A DNA stretch of 64,000 bases from contig NZ_CANNBW010000006.1 of NCBI RefSeq assembly GCF_947502995.1, positions 124,001 through 188,000 of the forward strand, in the 5' to 3' direction. Under the pieces are notes generated by a model. It saw only the letters and a program-made list of their open reading frames with translations, was not told where the DNA came from and ran no database searches. Shown in pieces: positions 26,341-35,184 of the stretch. Origin of the DNA: an uncultured Tenacibaculum sp. Its GTDB lineage: Bacteria > Bacteroidota > Bacteroidia > Flavobacteriales > Flavobacteriaceae. Each line of letters begins with the position of its first letter. Within the stretch, counting starts at the first letter, position 1. The translations under genes were made by a program, and so were the position numbers.

Positions 26341-28080
26341 TTATTTTCTTAGTAACGAAAAATGTCCTCTTCTGGTAAAAGTTTTTCCGTTTCTATCAGT
26401 AAGTTCTATATTGAACCAATAATCGTTAGAAGGTAAATTTCTACCATTGTATAAGCCGTTCCAACCTTCTCCGTCAATTTGTAATGAAGTAATTAGTTTT
26501 CCGAATCGATCAAAAATATTGATGCTACTTTTTGGGTAGAAGAAAGAACTGATTCCTTTTACATTCCATAAATCGTTTATTCCATCATTGTTTGGAGTAA
26601 AAAAGTCTGGAAATTCTAAAACAGAAACATCTAATTGAGCTATACCACAATTATTTTTATCTCGAATTAGGAGAGTGTAAACACCTCCTTGTAAGTTTTC
26701 AAATCTAGGTGAATCTTGAAAATCAACAACAATTTGATTGTTTTCATCTTGTAAAGCAAATTCATATTCACCAATACCTAAGTTAGTTCCAGAGTTATTA
26801 ATAGAAATTGTATTGTTTTCAGAATCATCAACAATAGTAACATCATTTTGATTTACAGAAGCTATAATAGATTCATTAATAATAATGGTTTTAGATCTTC
26901 TGCATAAAGTTGTTGTGTTAATTGCAGTAACTTCATACGCTCCTCCTTGGGTTAAATTAAGTGTTTGATTATTACCTATTATGGTTGGGTCACCATTTCT
27001 AGTCCATTCGTAATTATAATTTCCATCAGGATTTTCAGCTTCAATACTCGAAAGGTTATTCAAACATAAAATTTGAGGAGATGTCACATCAAAATTAGGA
27101 AGTGGTAGCGTTCTAATAAAGAGTTTACTTAATCCTGTACAGTTATTATTGTTTTTATTGACAATTTTAATGAAAATGGTTTGCTGTGTATTTGCAGGAA
27201 TATTAGTGTTTCTATAATTACTAATATCAGCGATTTGATTTGTTACTGCATCTCTATCAGTTTCAGTTTCAAAAAATAAAATATTTAGATCGTTTCTAAT
27301 TGCAGGAGCAAAAAGGTTTTTAACTTCAGTTTCAGCAGCAGACATATCAAAAGCAGTAATACCATCAGTGTCGTCATTATTTAAAGTGTTATTTCCGTCT
27401 GCATCCAGAAAATCATCACATGAAGTAAATTCTCTATCATAAAGAATATCTGCAGCAAAGTTGATAGAAATATCAAGTTGAGAAATTCTATAACAATTTT
27501 TATCAGATATAGTTCTTACCCAAACTGTATCACCATTGTTAGCAGAAAAATTAACAGGGTCAGAGATTTCAGCAGAATCAGCAATAGCATCAGCTTGAGA
27601 AGGATAATATTTAAAAGTTTCGTTAGTGTGATTGTTAGAAATATTTATTTGTGCTTGAGTTAAATTAATAGTTGCGGCAAGGTCACCGTCATTTTCACAT
27701 TGTTCAATCAGCACATTAGGATTTACTATAACAGGTAGAGGATTAACAACAAGTTTAAAAGGAAGAAAACTTGTTCCAGGTTCCGAAACAGTAAAACAAT
27801 TCGTATTAGCTCTGTTTTCTACTCTAACGTAAATAGTTTGTTCATTAGTTATGGTATTTCTGTAAGCTGAGTTTTTATTAATACTGTCAGTAGAGTTGTC
27901 AGTTTGAGCTCCAGTAAGAGTAGTATGATAACTTACATTATATTGTGTTGAAGAAAGACTTCCAAGAATTTCATTGTCTTTAGAAGAAAGTATAAAATTA
28001 TTGAAAAACCCATCAGTATCACCACCATTTACAATATCATCACAAGCTTCATAATCTGCAGGTTGAGTTGGAGTAGGTAA
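26341..28080. repeat. 1.74-kb direct repeat, copy 2
   Basis: The partner of 23319-25058. Differences are concentrated in the outer part (near the sorting domain) and are rare between about 27130 and 28050. Only about four of 580 encoded residues differ. Confidence 0.92.
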
Positions 28081-29850
28081 GGATGTAACGGAAAGTTTGA
28101 ACTGAGTAATGTCAAAACAAGCATTTACAGCATCTTTATTATGAACTCTAACATAGATGTCTTCTGAACTAAAAGCAGTTCTATTGGTGTATGGAGAAGT
28201 AATTGCACTGGCAGTGTTATTATTCTCTGCATCAATTCTATCTAAATAATAGAAAACTTCAAATTGAGTGTTACTTAAAGTTCCTAAAGCAATAGGAGAA
28301 ATGTCGGTATCGAAATCAAAAGAATTAAACCCATCTCCATCGATGTCACAAAAATTAATGTCTGCAATTGGACTAGCTGTTGCAGGAGCAAAAGCTTCAA
28401 TAGTGAATGTTCCTTCAAGTTTTGTTACTTCTCCACAATCGTTAGTTAGGTTAACAGTTAAGGTATATATACCATTATTGTTTGTGTCAATATTATTCAA
28501 TGATAATTTAGGTTGATTAGAAATCGTACTTACAGTAGTTCCATTATCAAATGTCCATTCATAAGTTATTCCTGTACCGGTTACACTTCCAGAATCTATT
28601 TCTATAGAATCACCAATACAATATTGGCGATCTTGATTATTGATTACATCACCAGATGTTAAATCAATAATTTCAATAGGTAATAAAAGAGAAGAAATGA
28701 AAGGAGGAAATCCTTGAGTAGATAATTTTCCGCCTAAATCTATAGCGTCTTTTGTAAAAATAATATCTCTAGCGTTTGCTGTAGGGTTTTCAATAACATC
28801 TAAATTAGGGTCGTCACCTCTAGGATCATCAAAAGCTAATGGAATAGTTACATATATTCTACTGTCAGGTCCAAGTTGTAAACCACCTCTAAAACCGATC
28901 TCTTGATGAATTAAACTTTTAGAAACAGGAATGTTTGTGCTGTTTAAGTCAAACTGAAATAATCTATAAGTTGTTGGAGGATCGTTTAAATCTAATCTAA
29001 AACCAGCAACTGTTGAAATATATAGTTTTCTCGAGTCTACAGAAAATTCAACTCCATAAGAATCACCGTCTGTTCGAGCTGTTAAAACAACTTCAGAACT
29101 AGGGTCAATAGTACCATTTGTAGCATTAAAATTATATAAATTAGCTGTTCCTAATTGGTTTGCAATAGCAAGTTTAGTTCCGTCAGGAGATAATTTTAAA
29201 CACCCTCTTCTTGTAATATTTCTACGAACAGTAGAGAGTATTGGGGTTGTATTTACACCTGTATCATCAACCTTAAAAGCATAAAAAGTATTATTAACAG
29301 CAGAAACAACCCAAAAAGTATCACATTCAGTTCCTCTAACTGCAGCAACTTTTTCGGACCAAACATCTGCTAACCCTCCAGATAAAGCTACCGGTCCACT
29401 AATTACTTCACCAAGACCACCATTTTTAGAAATATCTATCGTGTAAAGGTTTAAACCATTTCCAGGAGAAGAAGGTCCGCTAGGTCCATCATCAACTGTA
29501 AATAAATAATAAATAGTTGAAGATTTTGGTTTTGGTATGATCATACCAGATTGACTACTAGAAGGGTTTCCAAGTAAGTCAACAGCTAATCGACCATCAG
29601 AATATTTCATGATATTATGATTTTTATCCCAAACAGTAATTCCGTCAGAATAAAAAAGTAAATTTCCATTAGTGTCAGAAAATGTAGAACACCCCTCAAG
29701 TGTATTTACTTGTCCGTCTGTTAAAGCAGTAGGAGGAGAGGTGTTAAAATCTATACCAGCATTTCTTCCAAAGTACCATATGTTGGCTTCTTTTTGAGCG
29801 AATAAATGAATACTTGAGATGATTGTTAATAATAGTAAAGCTTTTTTCAT
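26341..29850 (-). CDS. T9SS type B cargo protein with beta-propeller-like N-terminal region
   Basis: A 1169-residue exported protein with a signal peptide (MKKALLLLTIISSIHLFA). Residues about 20-395 form repeated blocks like WYFGRNAGIDFN, NLLFYSDGITVWD, YYLFTVDD and RLFQFDLNSTN that resemble a propeller-type domain, common in flavobacterial surface proteins. A PKD/Ig-like module and 90-residue repeat modules follow, and then the type B sorting domain that ends in RRGHFSLLRK. From about residue 590 on the protein matches the neighbour at 23319 nearly residue for residue. The two proteins differ in the N-terminal ligand-facing domain and share the stalk and export signal. Confidence 0.9.
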   Translation of the reverse strand: MKKALLLLTIISSIHLFAQKEANIWYFGRNAGIDFNTSPPTALTDGQVNTLEGCSTFSDTNGNLLFYSDGITVWDKNHNIMKYSDGRLAVDLLGNPSSSQSGMIIPKPKSSTIYYLFTVDDGPSGPSSPGNGLNLYTIDISKNGGLGEVISGPVALSGGLADVWSEKVAAVRGTECDTFWVVSAVNNTFYAFKVDDTGVNTTPILSTVRRNITRRGCLKLSPDGTKLAIANQLGTANLYNFNATNGTIDPSSEVVLTARTDGDSYGVEFSVDSRKLYISTVAGFRLDLNDPPTTYRLFQFDLNSTNIPVSKSLIHQEIGFRGGLQLGPDSRIYVTIPLAFDDPRGDDPNLDVIENPTANARDIIFTKDAIDLGGKLSTQGFPPFISSLLLPIEIIDLTSGDVINNQDRQYCIGDSIEIDSGSVTGTGITYEWTFDNGTTVSTISNQPKLSLNNIDTNNNGIYTLTVNLTNDCGEVTKLEGTFTIEAFAPATASPIADINFCDIDGDGFNSFDFDTDISPIALGTLSNTQFEVFYYLDRIDAENNNTASAITSPYTNRTAFSSEDIYVRVHNKDAVNACFDITQFKLSVTSLPTPTQPADYEACDDIVNGGDTDGFFNNFILSSKDNEILGSLSSTQYNVSYHTTLTGAQTDNSTDSINKNSAYRNTITNEQTIYVRVENRANTNCFTVSEPGTSFLPFKLVVNPLPVIVNPNVLIEQCENDGDLAATINLTQAQINISNNHTNETFKYYPSQADAIADSAEISDPVNFSANNGDTVWVRTISDKNCYRISQLDISINFAADILYDREFTSCDDFLDADGNNTLNNDDTDGITAFDMSAAETEVKNLFAPAIRNDLNILFFETETDRDAVTNQIADISNYRNTNIPANTQQTIFIKIVNKNNNNCTGLSKLFIRTLPLPNFDVTSPQILCLNNLSSIEAENPDGNYNYEWTRNGDPTIIGNNQTLNLTQGGAYEVTAINTTTLCRRSKTIIINESIIASVNQNDVTIVDDSENNTISINNSGTNLGIGEYEFALQDENNQIVVDFQDSPRFENLQGGVYTLLIRDKNNCGIAQLDVSVLEFPDFFTPNNDGINDLWNVKGISSFFYPKSSINIFDRFGKLITSLQIDGEGWNGLYNGRNLPSNDYWFNIELTDRNGKTFTRRGHFSLLRK

Positions 29851-29895
29851 TTTTGAACGTCCCGATTTAAGAAGATCAAAAATAAGGAAAACTCC

Positions 29896-30744
29896 CTATA
29901 AATCACGCTTTTTTAACAAGGCGTAAGAAAGATATATAAATACAGCTGTCCATATCAAAACAATAATAATATCTGTGTAATGTACTGAATGATCAACTGC
30001 TATATCTTCACCTATTTGACGTGCTACTGATTTTACAGCACTTAGTCTTGTAATAGGCTCTCGTATTAAGTTAGACATTGCTTCTAACGGGAAAAATTGC
30101 ATAATATCATTAGCGTGAGCAAAAGCTTGTTGTTTCATATCCCTGAAACTCCATAATAAATACCCCTTAAATAAACTCTCAGCAACCAGCCAAACAATCA
30201 TTCCAGCTACAGCAAAAGCAGATCGTTTAATTAAAATACCTAAGAATAATCCAAAAGAAAAGAATCCTACTAATTTTACGAAGAAAGCTAATAAATACTC
30301 TAAATCAGAAAGAATAATGCTGATCTCGTTAAAATCAGAATAAATTAAACCTAAAACTAATGAAACTATAAAAACGAATACAGTAGAAATTAAAGCAAAA
30401 GCAATTACAGTGTAAAATTTTGATAATATAAATTCTTTTTTACTTAATCCATCTATAAGGTTTTGTTTTAGTGTTTTGTAGCTATATTCATTAGCCATCA
30501 TAGAAACTATAACCAATAATAAGAAAAACTTTAAAATAGCAGCGACATAAGTGTTGAAATGCCATATGTAAGGGAAGTTAAAAATTCCTTGATCTGCTAA
30601 ATGAAATTTTACTGGACCAATATCAAACTTGATCGCGGCTATTAATGCTATGGATGTTAATAATCCGAAATATATTAAGGATAAAACTTTACTTGCACGA
30701 TTGTGCATCAGTTTGTGAAATTCTATTTGTAAAAGACGTAACAT
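29896..30744 (-). CDS. ABC-2 type transporter permease
   Basis: A 282-residue membrane protein with six predicted helices, including an N-terminal SLIYFGLLTSIALIAAIK and a C-terminal DIIIVLIWTAVFIYLSYALL. The segment LKQNLIDGLSKKEFILSKFY matches the ABC-2 permease signature between helices 2 and 3. It pairs with the ATPase gene located 10 bases upstream. Such pairs export or translocate small molecules, peptides or lipids; the substrate cannot be read from the sequence. Confidence 0.88.
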   Translation of the reverse strand: MLRLLQIEFHKLMHNRASKVLSLIYFGLLTSIALIAAIKFDIGPVKFHLADQGIFNFPYIWHFNTYVAAILKFFLLLVIVSMMANEYSYKTLKQNLIDGLSKKEFILSKFYTVIAFALISTVFVFIVSLVLGLIYSDFNEISIILSDLEYLLAFFVKLVGFFSFGLFLGILIKRSAFAVAGMIVWLVAESLFKGYLLWSFRDMKQQAFAHANDIMQFFPLEAMSNLIREPITRLSAVKSVARQIGEDIAVDHSVHYTDIIIVLIWTAVFIYLSYALLKKRDL

Positions 30745-30754
30745 AGTGATTTTT

Positions 30755-31657
30755 TTAGTAATTAGTAAGGTTAAGGAATTGTTCTTCTAAGCTTGGTTTG
30801 CGTTTTACTAAGTGAGAAACAACTATTCCCTTGTCAAACAAATATCGGTTAATGTCGGTAGCTGAAGTTTCATTTTCTAATCGAGCGATTATTAAATTAT
30901 CTTCAATATTAACAGTAGCGATATCATAATAATTCTTTAGAGCATTAACTAAAGCTTCTTGATCACCATCGGTTTTAACTTCTATAATTCCATTAGAAGC
31001 AACCATGTTTTCTACACGTCCACTATATAGTTTTTCTCCTTTTCTAATGACAACTACATGAGAACAAACTTTTTCTACTTCGTCTAATAAATGCGAAGCG
31101 AGTAATATTGTAGTTCCGTTTTTAGCAATTTTTTTTATGATTTGTCTAATCTCATGAATACCTTGAGGATCTAGCCCGTTTGTAGGTTCATCTAAAATTA
31201 AAATTTCAGGATCATTCAGTAATGCAGAAGCAATAGCAAGTCGTTGTTTCATTCCTAAAGAATAGGTCTTGAATTTACTGTGTCTGCGTTCAAACAAGTT
31301 AACAACTTTTAATTTGTCATTTACATTTTCTTTAGAAACTCCTTTAATTTTACAAATAAGTTCTAAGTTTTGAACTGCTGTCATGTAAGGATAAAAGTTT
31401 GGGCGTTCAATTATAGCTCCTACTTTTTTTAATGCTTCGTGAGTAGACATGGCTCCATTGAACCAAGTAAATTCACCTGAAGTTTTATTGACAACATTTA
31501 ATATGATTCCTAAAGTAGTTGATTTACCACTACCATTTGGTCCTAATATTCCGTATACATTTCCTTTTTCTATATCAAAAGAAAGGTTTTTCACTGCATG
31601 AACTCGTCCAAATTTCTTGTCGAGATTCTTAATAGATAAAATAGTATCCAATCGCAA
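30755..31657 (-). CDS. ABC transporter ATP-binding protein of the ABC-2 pair
   Basis: A 300-residue ATPase with Walker A GPNGSGKST, a Q-loop region, signature YSLGMKQRLAIASALL, Walker B ILILDEPTNGLD and the switch His in LLASHLLDEV. A C-terminal extension of about 80 residues follows, as in exporters of the DrrA/CcmA-like type. It begins the two-gene operon with the permease 10 bases downstream. The annotated Met is followed by LDTILSIKNLDKKFG, which begins the nucleotide-binding domain. Confidence 0.92.
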   Translation of the reverse strand: MRLDTILSIKNLDKKFGRVHAVKNLSFDIEKGNVYGILGPNGSGKSTTLGIILNVVNKTSGEFTWFNGAMSTHEALKKVGAIIERPNFYPYMTAVQNLELICKIKGVSKENVNDKLKVVNLFERRHSKFKTYSLGMKQRLAIASALLNDPEILILDEPTNGLDPQGIHEIRQIIKKIAKNGTTILLASHLLDEVEKVCSHVVVIRKGEKLYSGRVENMVASNGIIEVKTDGDQEALVNALKNYYDIATVNIEDNLIIARLENETSATDINRYLFDKGIVVSHLVKRKPSLEEQFLNLTNY

Positions 31658-31772
31658 AAAGTTTAGTTAATTTCTTATATGACGAACAAGATACCAAAAT
31701 GTTACTATTAACAATGCTAGCTTAACGAAAAAATAAAATCACTTGTTAAGTTAAAGGTTTGATATTTAGCAG

Positions 31773-32273
31773 CTAGTATTTGTCGAAGTCAATATCATCT
31801 ATATTGTCAAAATCATTAAATGAGTCGTTAAATTCAGAATCAAAATCGTCAACGATTTTGTCAGATTCAAAAACTTTATTTGGAGCTTCTTTAGGAACAT
31901 CTCCAACGCTTAAAATAATTTTAGTTTCAGGAATTTTTTCTTCTGTTTTTTCAATTACTTCAACATAGAATGTCCACATTTCAAGAAAATCATAGACATA
32001 AATTAATTTATCATTTTGGTGAGGTAAAATTTCATTTAAAATACAAGTGGTCATAGATAAGCCTACACCTGTTTCTGACATATTGAATAGAGGTATCTCT
32101 TCTCCTTGATTCCAACCATTATCACTAGTGTAAAAAGAAGCCATTTCGTTCCCATCGAAACCAAAAGCATTTGCTATTTGTATGTGTAGCTTTTCTAATG
32201 TTTGATGTTCATCTACAACTAATGTTCTAATCACATCTTCTTCTACGTCTAATATTACCCGAACTTTGTACAT
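31773..32273 (-). CDS. pRiA4b ORF-3-like protein (IS1096 passenger TnpR family)
   Basis: A 166-residue protein whose first 120 residues match the plasmid pRiA4b ORF-3-like family: VRVILDVEEDVIRTLVVDE, LEKLHIQIANAFGFDGNEMASFY, LIYVYDFLEMWTFYVEV. The C-terminal 35 residues are a highly acidic tail rich in Asp, Asn and Phe. Although the family was first described on a plasmid and in a transposon, many Bacteroidota carry it as a chromosomal gene and I see no transposase or inverted repeats here. Function is unknown. It is divergent from the MenI-like gene. Confidence 0.82.
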   Translation of the reverse strand: MYKVRVILDVEEDVIRTLVVDEHQTLEKLHIQIANAFGFDGNEMASFYTSDNGWNQGEEIPLFNMSETGVGLSMTTCILNEILPHQNDKLIYVYDFLEMWTFYVEVIEKTEEKIPETKIILSVGDVPKEAPNKVFESDKIVDDFDSEFNDSFNDFDNIDDIDFDKY

Positions 32274-32346
32274 TATTCAATTTTTAATCACTACAAAAAT
32301 ACGTATTTTTATCCTCCATAATTTTATATTGATATTTTTATCAAAA

Positions 32347-32763
32347 ATGAATTTAGAAGAAACGTTACAAAGACTTAATTCTTACAATAAAAACACGCTA
32401 ATGGAAACTCTAAGTATAGAGTTTACAGCTGTTGGAGAAAAGTCGATTACAGCAAAAATGCCAGTGAATTCTACTGTTCATCAGCCTTTTGGTATTTTAC
32501 ATGGAGGAGCCTCTGCGGCTTTGGCGGAAACAGTAGGAAGTGTTGCTTCTTTGTTTTTTTTAAAAGAAAAAGATAAAGTTGTAAAAGGTATTGAATTGAG
32601 TATAAACCATCTTAAAAGCAAAAAAGAAGGTGTGGTTTATGCAACAGCTTCACCTATCCATAAGGGAAAAACAACACATTTGTGGGAAGTTAAAATTACT
32701 GATGAAGAAGATAATCTTATTTCTATATGTAAACTCACAAATATTATTTTAGATAAAAAGTAA
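32347..32763 (+). CDS. Hotdog-fold thioesterase, MenI/PaaI-like
   Basis: A 138-residue enzyme. The start is the ATG at 32347; a longer frame from 32266 adds 27 hydrophobic residues that do not belong to this cytosolic family. The motif GILHGGASAALAETVGS carries the conserved catalytic Glu of the YdiI/MenI type, and KGIELSINHLKSKKEG and the last strand EEDNLISICKLTN fit the same fold. MenI hydrolyses 1,4-dihydroxy-2-naphthoyl-CoA in menaquinone synthesis. A chorismate-binding isochorismate synthase lies two genes downstream, which supports this assignment. Confidence 0.85.
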   Translation: MNLEETLQRLNSYNKNTLMETLSIEFTAVGEKSITAKMPVNSTVHQPFGILHGGASAALAETVGSVASLFFLKEKDKVVKGIELSINHLKSKKEGVVYATASPIHKGKTTHLWEVKITDEEDNLISICKLTNIILDKK

Positions 32764-32770
32764 TAAAATA

Positions 32771-33616
32771 ATGCTTAAGAAAGTGCTTAAAATTATTGGT
32801 ATAATTATTCTTTTAATTTTTATAGGATTGTATTTTGCTTTTAGAACTTTTACAGCTCCTAAATCCGATGCTAAAATTCTTGAAGCTTATCAAAACAGTC
32901 GTTTAAAGCCTGTTTTAACAAATGAAACATATAACGGTTTTAACTATAGAAAGCTTTCTTTAGTAGTAAATGATTCTTTGCCAACAATGGTTTTTGTTCA
33001 TGGCACGATTGGTTCTATCAATGATTTTTCAAAATATATATCAAATAGTGATTTACAAGCAAAATGTAACATGGTTGCTTATGATAGGATAGGATATAAT
33101 TACAATGATAAAAACCACGTACAAGAAAGCATTAATTTTGAAAGAAATATGCTAAAAGATGTAATAAAAGATTTGCCTTTTAACAAAACTATTTTAGTCG
33201 GGTATTCATATGGAGGTCCAATTGCTTTAGCAGTTAAGAAAAAAGTTAAAGAAATTATTTTGTTAGCTCCTGCGGTTCATAGTAGTGTAGAACCTATGCC
33301 TTGGATGGTTAATTTTTATAAATGGAAATTAACACGTTGGTTGGTGCCAAGAATTTGGAAAGAAGCATCTAAAGAGAAACTTTCTCATAAGAAAGATTTA
33401 AAGCTTTTTGAAAGTGATTGGGAAAATACACCTAATAAAATAATTAGTATTCACGGTTCAGGAGATTGGATTGTGCCTTATGAAAATTCAAAGTTATTGG
33501 AAGATCAATTTCCAGAAGACCAATTTCAACTAATAACTATAGATAAAGCTAACCATGGATTAGTTTGGTCTAATTTTGATGCGATTAAAAGTCAATTTTT
33601 AAAGATTTTAAATTGA
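32771..33616 (+). CDS. Membrane-anchored alpha/beta hydrolase
   Basis: A 281-residue protein. An N-terminal hydrophobic helix (VLKIIGIIILLIFIGLYFAF) acts as signal anchor, followed by the alpha/beta-hydrolase fold. The oxyanion loop is VFVHGTIGS, the nucleophile Ser lies in VGYSYGGPIA, the acid is probably in HGSGDWIVP and the His in ANHGLVW. It lies 7 bases after the MenI-like gene and overlaps the isochorismate synthase gene by four bases, so it is in the same transcript. The MenH enzyme of menaquinone synthesis is an alpha/beta hydrolase, but it is cytosolic; this anchor argues against MenH. The substrate is unknown. Confidence 0.85.
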   Translation: MLKKVLKIIGIIILLIFIGLYFAFRTFTAPKSDAKILEAYQNSRLKPVLTNETYNGFNYRKLSLVVNDSLPTMVFVHGTIGSINDFSKYISNSDLQAKCNMVAYDRIGYNYNDKNHVQESINFERNMLKDVIKDLPFNKTILVGYSYGGPIALAVKKKVKEIILLAPAVHSSVEPMPWMVNFYKWKLTRWLVPRIWKEASKEKLSHKKDLKLFESDWENTPNKIISIHGSGDWIVPYENSKLLEDQFPEDQFQLITIDKANHGLVWSNFDAIKSQFLKILN

Positions 33617-34668
33617 AAATATTTAAAGAAATAGAATCGTCTTTGAAAGATGATTTACCTTTTGCGGTTTACAGAAAGCCAAATTCTAAAGAAGTAAAAA
33701 GTTTTTTTCAAAATAATGCTACTTTGTTTTTGTCGAATGATTTTAATGAAGAGGGTTTTGTTTTTGCTCCTTTTGATAATTCTAAACAGTCTATTTTAAT
33801 TCCTTTACGACAATCCAAAATCCTTAAAGAAAAAGTTGATGTTTCAGAAGTAGAAACAAAGATTTTAGATAATCATGATTCTCTTATTAGTAATAAGGAC
33901 GGACATATTGAATTGGTGAAAAATGGTATTGAAGCAATTAAGGATAATCATTTTAAAAAAGTTGTTTTATCTAGAAGAGAATTGGTCGAAATAAATAATT
34001 TTGATGTTGTTACTGTCTATGAACGATTATTGGCTAATTACCCAACAGCTTTTTGTTATGTATGGTTTCATCCAGAAGTTGGATTATGGATGGGAGCAAC
34101 TCCAGAAACTTTATTAGATGTTAAAGAAAATGAGTTTTCTACAATGTCTTTAGCCGGCACACAAGTTTATAATGCTGAAAAAGGAATTTCCTGGGGCGAA
34201 AAAGAGCTAGATGAACAACAATTAGTAACGGATTATATAGCAAAAAAATTAGAAGAAGTAAGTGTTAATTTGAATGTTGAGCAGTTAGAGACTTTTAAAA
34301 TTGGAAACCTACTTCATTTAAGAACTAAAATTTCAGGTAAAGCTAAAGATGACATAGCTAATGTAATTAAAGTTTTACATCCAACTCCAGCGGTTTGTGG
34401 TTTTCCAATGCAAGAATCAAAGACATTCATATTGGAGAACGAAAATTATGACCGAAGTTTTTATACAGGTTTTCTAGGTGAATTAAATATTCCTAAGAAG
34501 AATGATGAAAAATCCTCAAGCTTATATGTGAATTTAAGATGTATGCAAATTAAAGAGGATAAAGCAATTCTTTATATTGGAGGTGGAATAACAAAAGATA
34601 GTAATCCAGAAAAAGAGTGGGAGGAAACTAAGGTGAAATCTTTAGCAATGAAAAAAGTACTACTGTAA
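33613..34668 (+). CDS. Chorismate-binding enzyme, isochorismate synthase
   Basis: A 351-residue enzyme that probably starts at the TTG at 33613, since no in-frame ATG lies near the N-terminus. The TTG overlaps the stop of the hydrolase gene (TTGA). The C-terminal 250 residues are the chorismate-binding domain: FHPEVGLWMGATPETLL, SLAGTQVY, LHPTPAVCGFP, the Mg-site FYTGFLGEL and YIGGGITKDSNPEKEWEET. This domain is shared with MenF, EntC and salicylate synthases. The MenI-like neighbour favours MenF (menaquinone). There is no lyase domain fused, so salicylate synthase is less likely. Confidence 0.88.
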   Translation: MKIFKEIESSLKDDLPFAVYRKPNSKEVKSFFQNNATLFLSNDFNEEGFVFAPFDNSKQSILIPLRQSKILKEKVDVSEVETKILDNHDSLISNKDGHIELVKNGIEAIKDNHFKKVVLSRRELVEINNFDVVTVYERLLANYPTAFCYVWFHPEVGLWMGATPETLLDVKENEFSTMSLAGTQVYNAEKGISWGEKELDEQQLVTDYIAKKLEEVSVNLNVEQLETFKIGNLLHLRTKISGKAKDDIANVIKVLHPTPAVCGFPMQESKTFILENENYDRSFYTGFLGELNIPKKNDEKSSSLYVNLRCMQIKEDKAILYIGGGITKDSNPEKEWEETKVKSLAMKKVLL

Positions 34669-34671
34669 AAT

Positions 34672-34715
34672 AAAAACCACCAATGTAACTTAAAAAGTTA
34701 ATTAGTGGTTTTACA
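34672..34715 (+). terminator. Intrinsic terminator
   Basis: The outer stem AAAACCAC (34673-34680) pairs with GTGGTTTT (34705-34712), and an inner stem AACTT/AAGTT lies inside. It ends the menaquinone-type operon. Confidence 0.7.
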
Positions 34716-34744
34716 TTGTGTAAATTGAATTTGAACTAAATCGT

Positions 34745-35104
34745 TTATATATCGTCAAATGAAACGTCTGTAAAACTTTCTGTTGTTTGTTCTACAAAAC
34801 TTTCAGTATTCTTTTTAAAATCCTTTTGATGTCTTTCGCTAATTACTTCGCTACCTTTTTGAGTAACAATGTAATCTGTAGCTTTGTTTAACATCTCTTT
34901 AAAATCATTAAAATCTTCTTTGTAAAGATAAATTTTATGCTTTTGGTAATGAAAAGATCCATCATCATGTGTGAATTTCTTGCTTTCAGTTACCGTTAAA
35001 TAATAATCGTCAGCTTTAGTTGCTCTTACGTCAAAAAAGTACGTTCTTCTTCCTGCTCTTAATACCTGTGAAAAGATCTCTTCTTGTTCAACTCTCTCGC
35101 CCAT
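34745..35104 (-). CDS. DUF3276 family protein (PUR-alpha-like)
   Basis: A 119-residue protein that matches DUF3276, a PUR-like single-stranded nucleic-acid-binding family conserved in Bacteroidota. The core is VLRAGRRTYFFDVRATKADDYYLTVTESK with KIYLYKEDFNDFKEML following, i.e. four strands and a helix. The C-terminal 30 residues are a low-complexity tail. The role is probably RNA or ssDNA binding; the exact cellular function is not established. It is convergent with the isochorismate synthase gene. Confidence 0.9.
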   Translation of the reverse strand: MGERVEQEEIFSQVLRAGRRTYFFDVRATKADDYYLTVTESKKFTHDDGSFHYQKHKIYLYKEDFNDFKEMLNKATDYIVTQKGSEVISERHQKDFKKNTESFVEQTTESFTDVSFDDI

Positions 35105-35184
35105 AATTCAAATCTTAAAATACTAGTTAATTGTTTTTTTCACTAACAAATCTAACAAAATATTTCACTTAAGCATACAAAACG

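Noticed and set aside
24456..27663. Two near-identical plus-strand frames at 24456-24641 and 27478-27663
   Set aside because: Both are antisense shadows of the repeated T9SS region; their similarity follows from the duplication.
31773..32273. A mobile element indicated by the IS1096 passenger name
   Set aside because: No transposase or terminal inverted repeats are visible; the family is common as a chromosomal gene.
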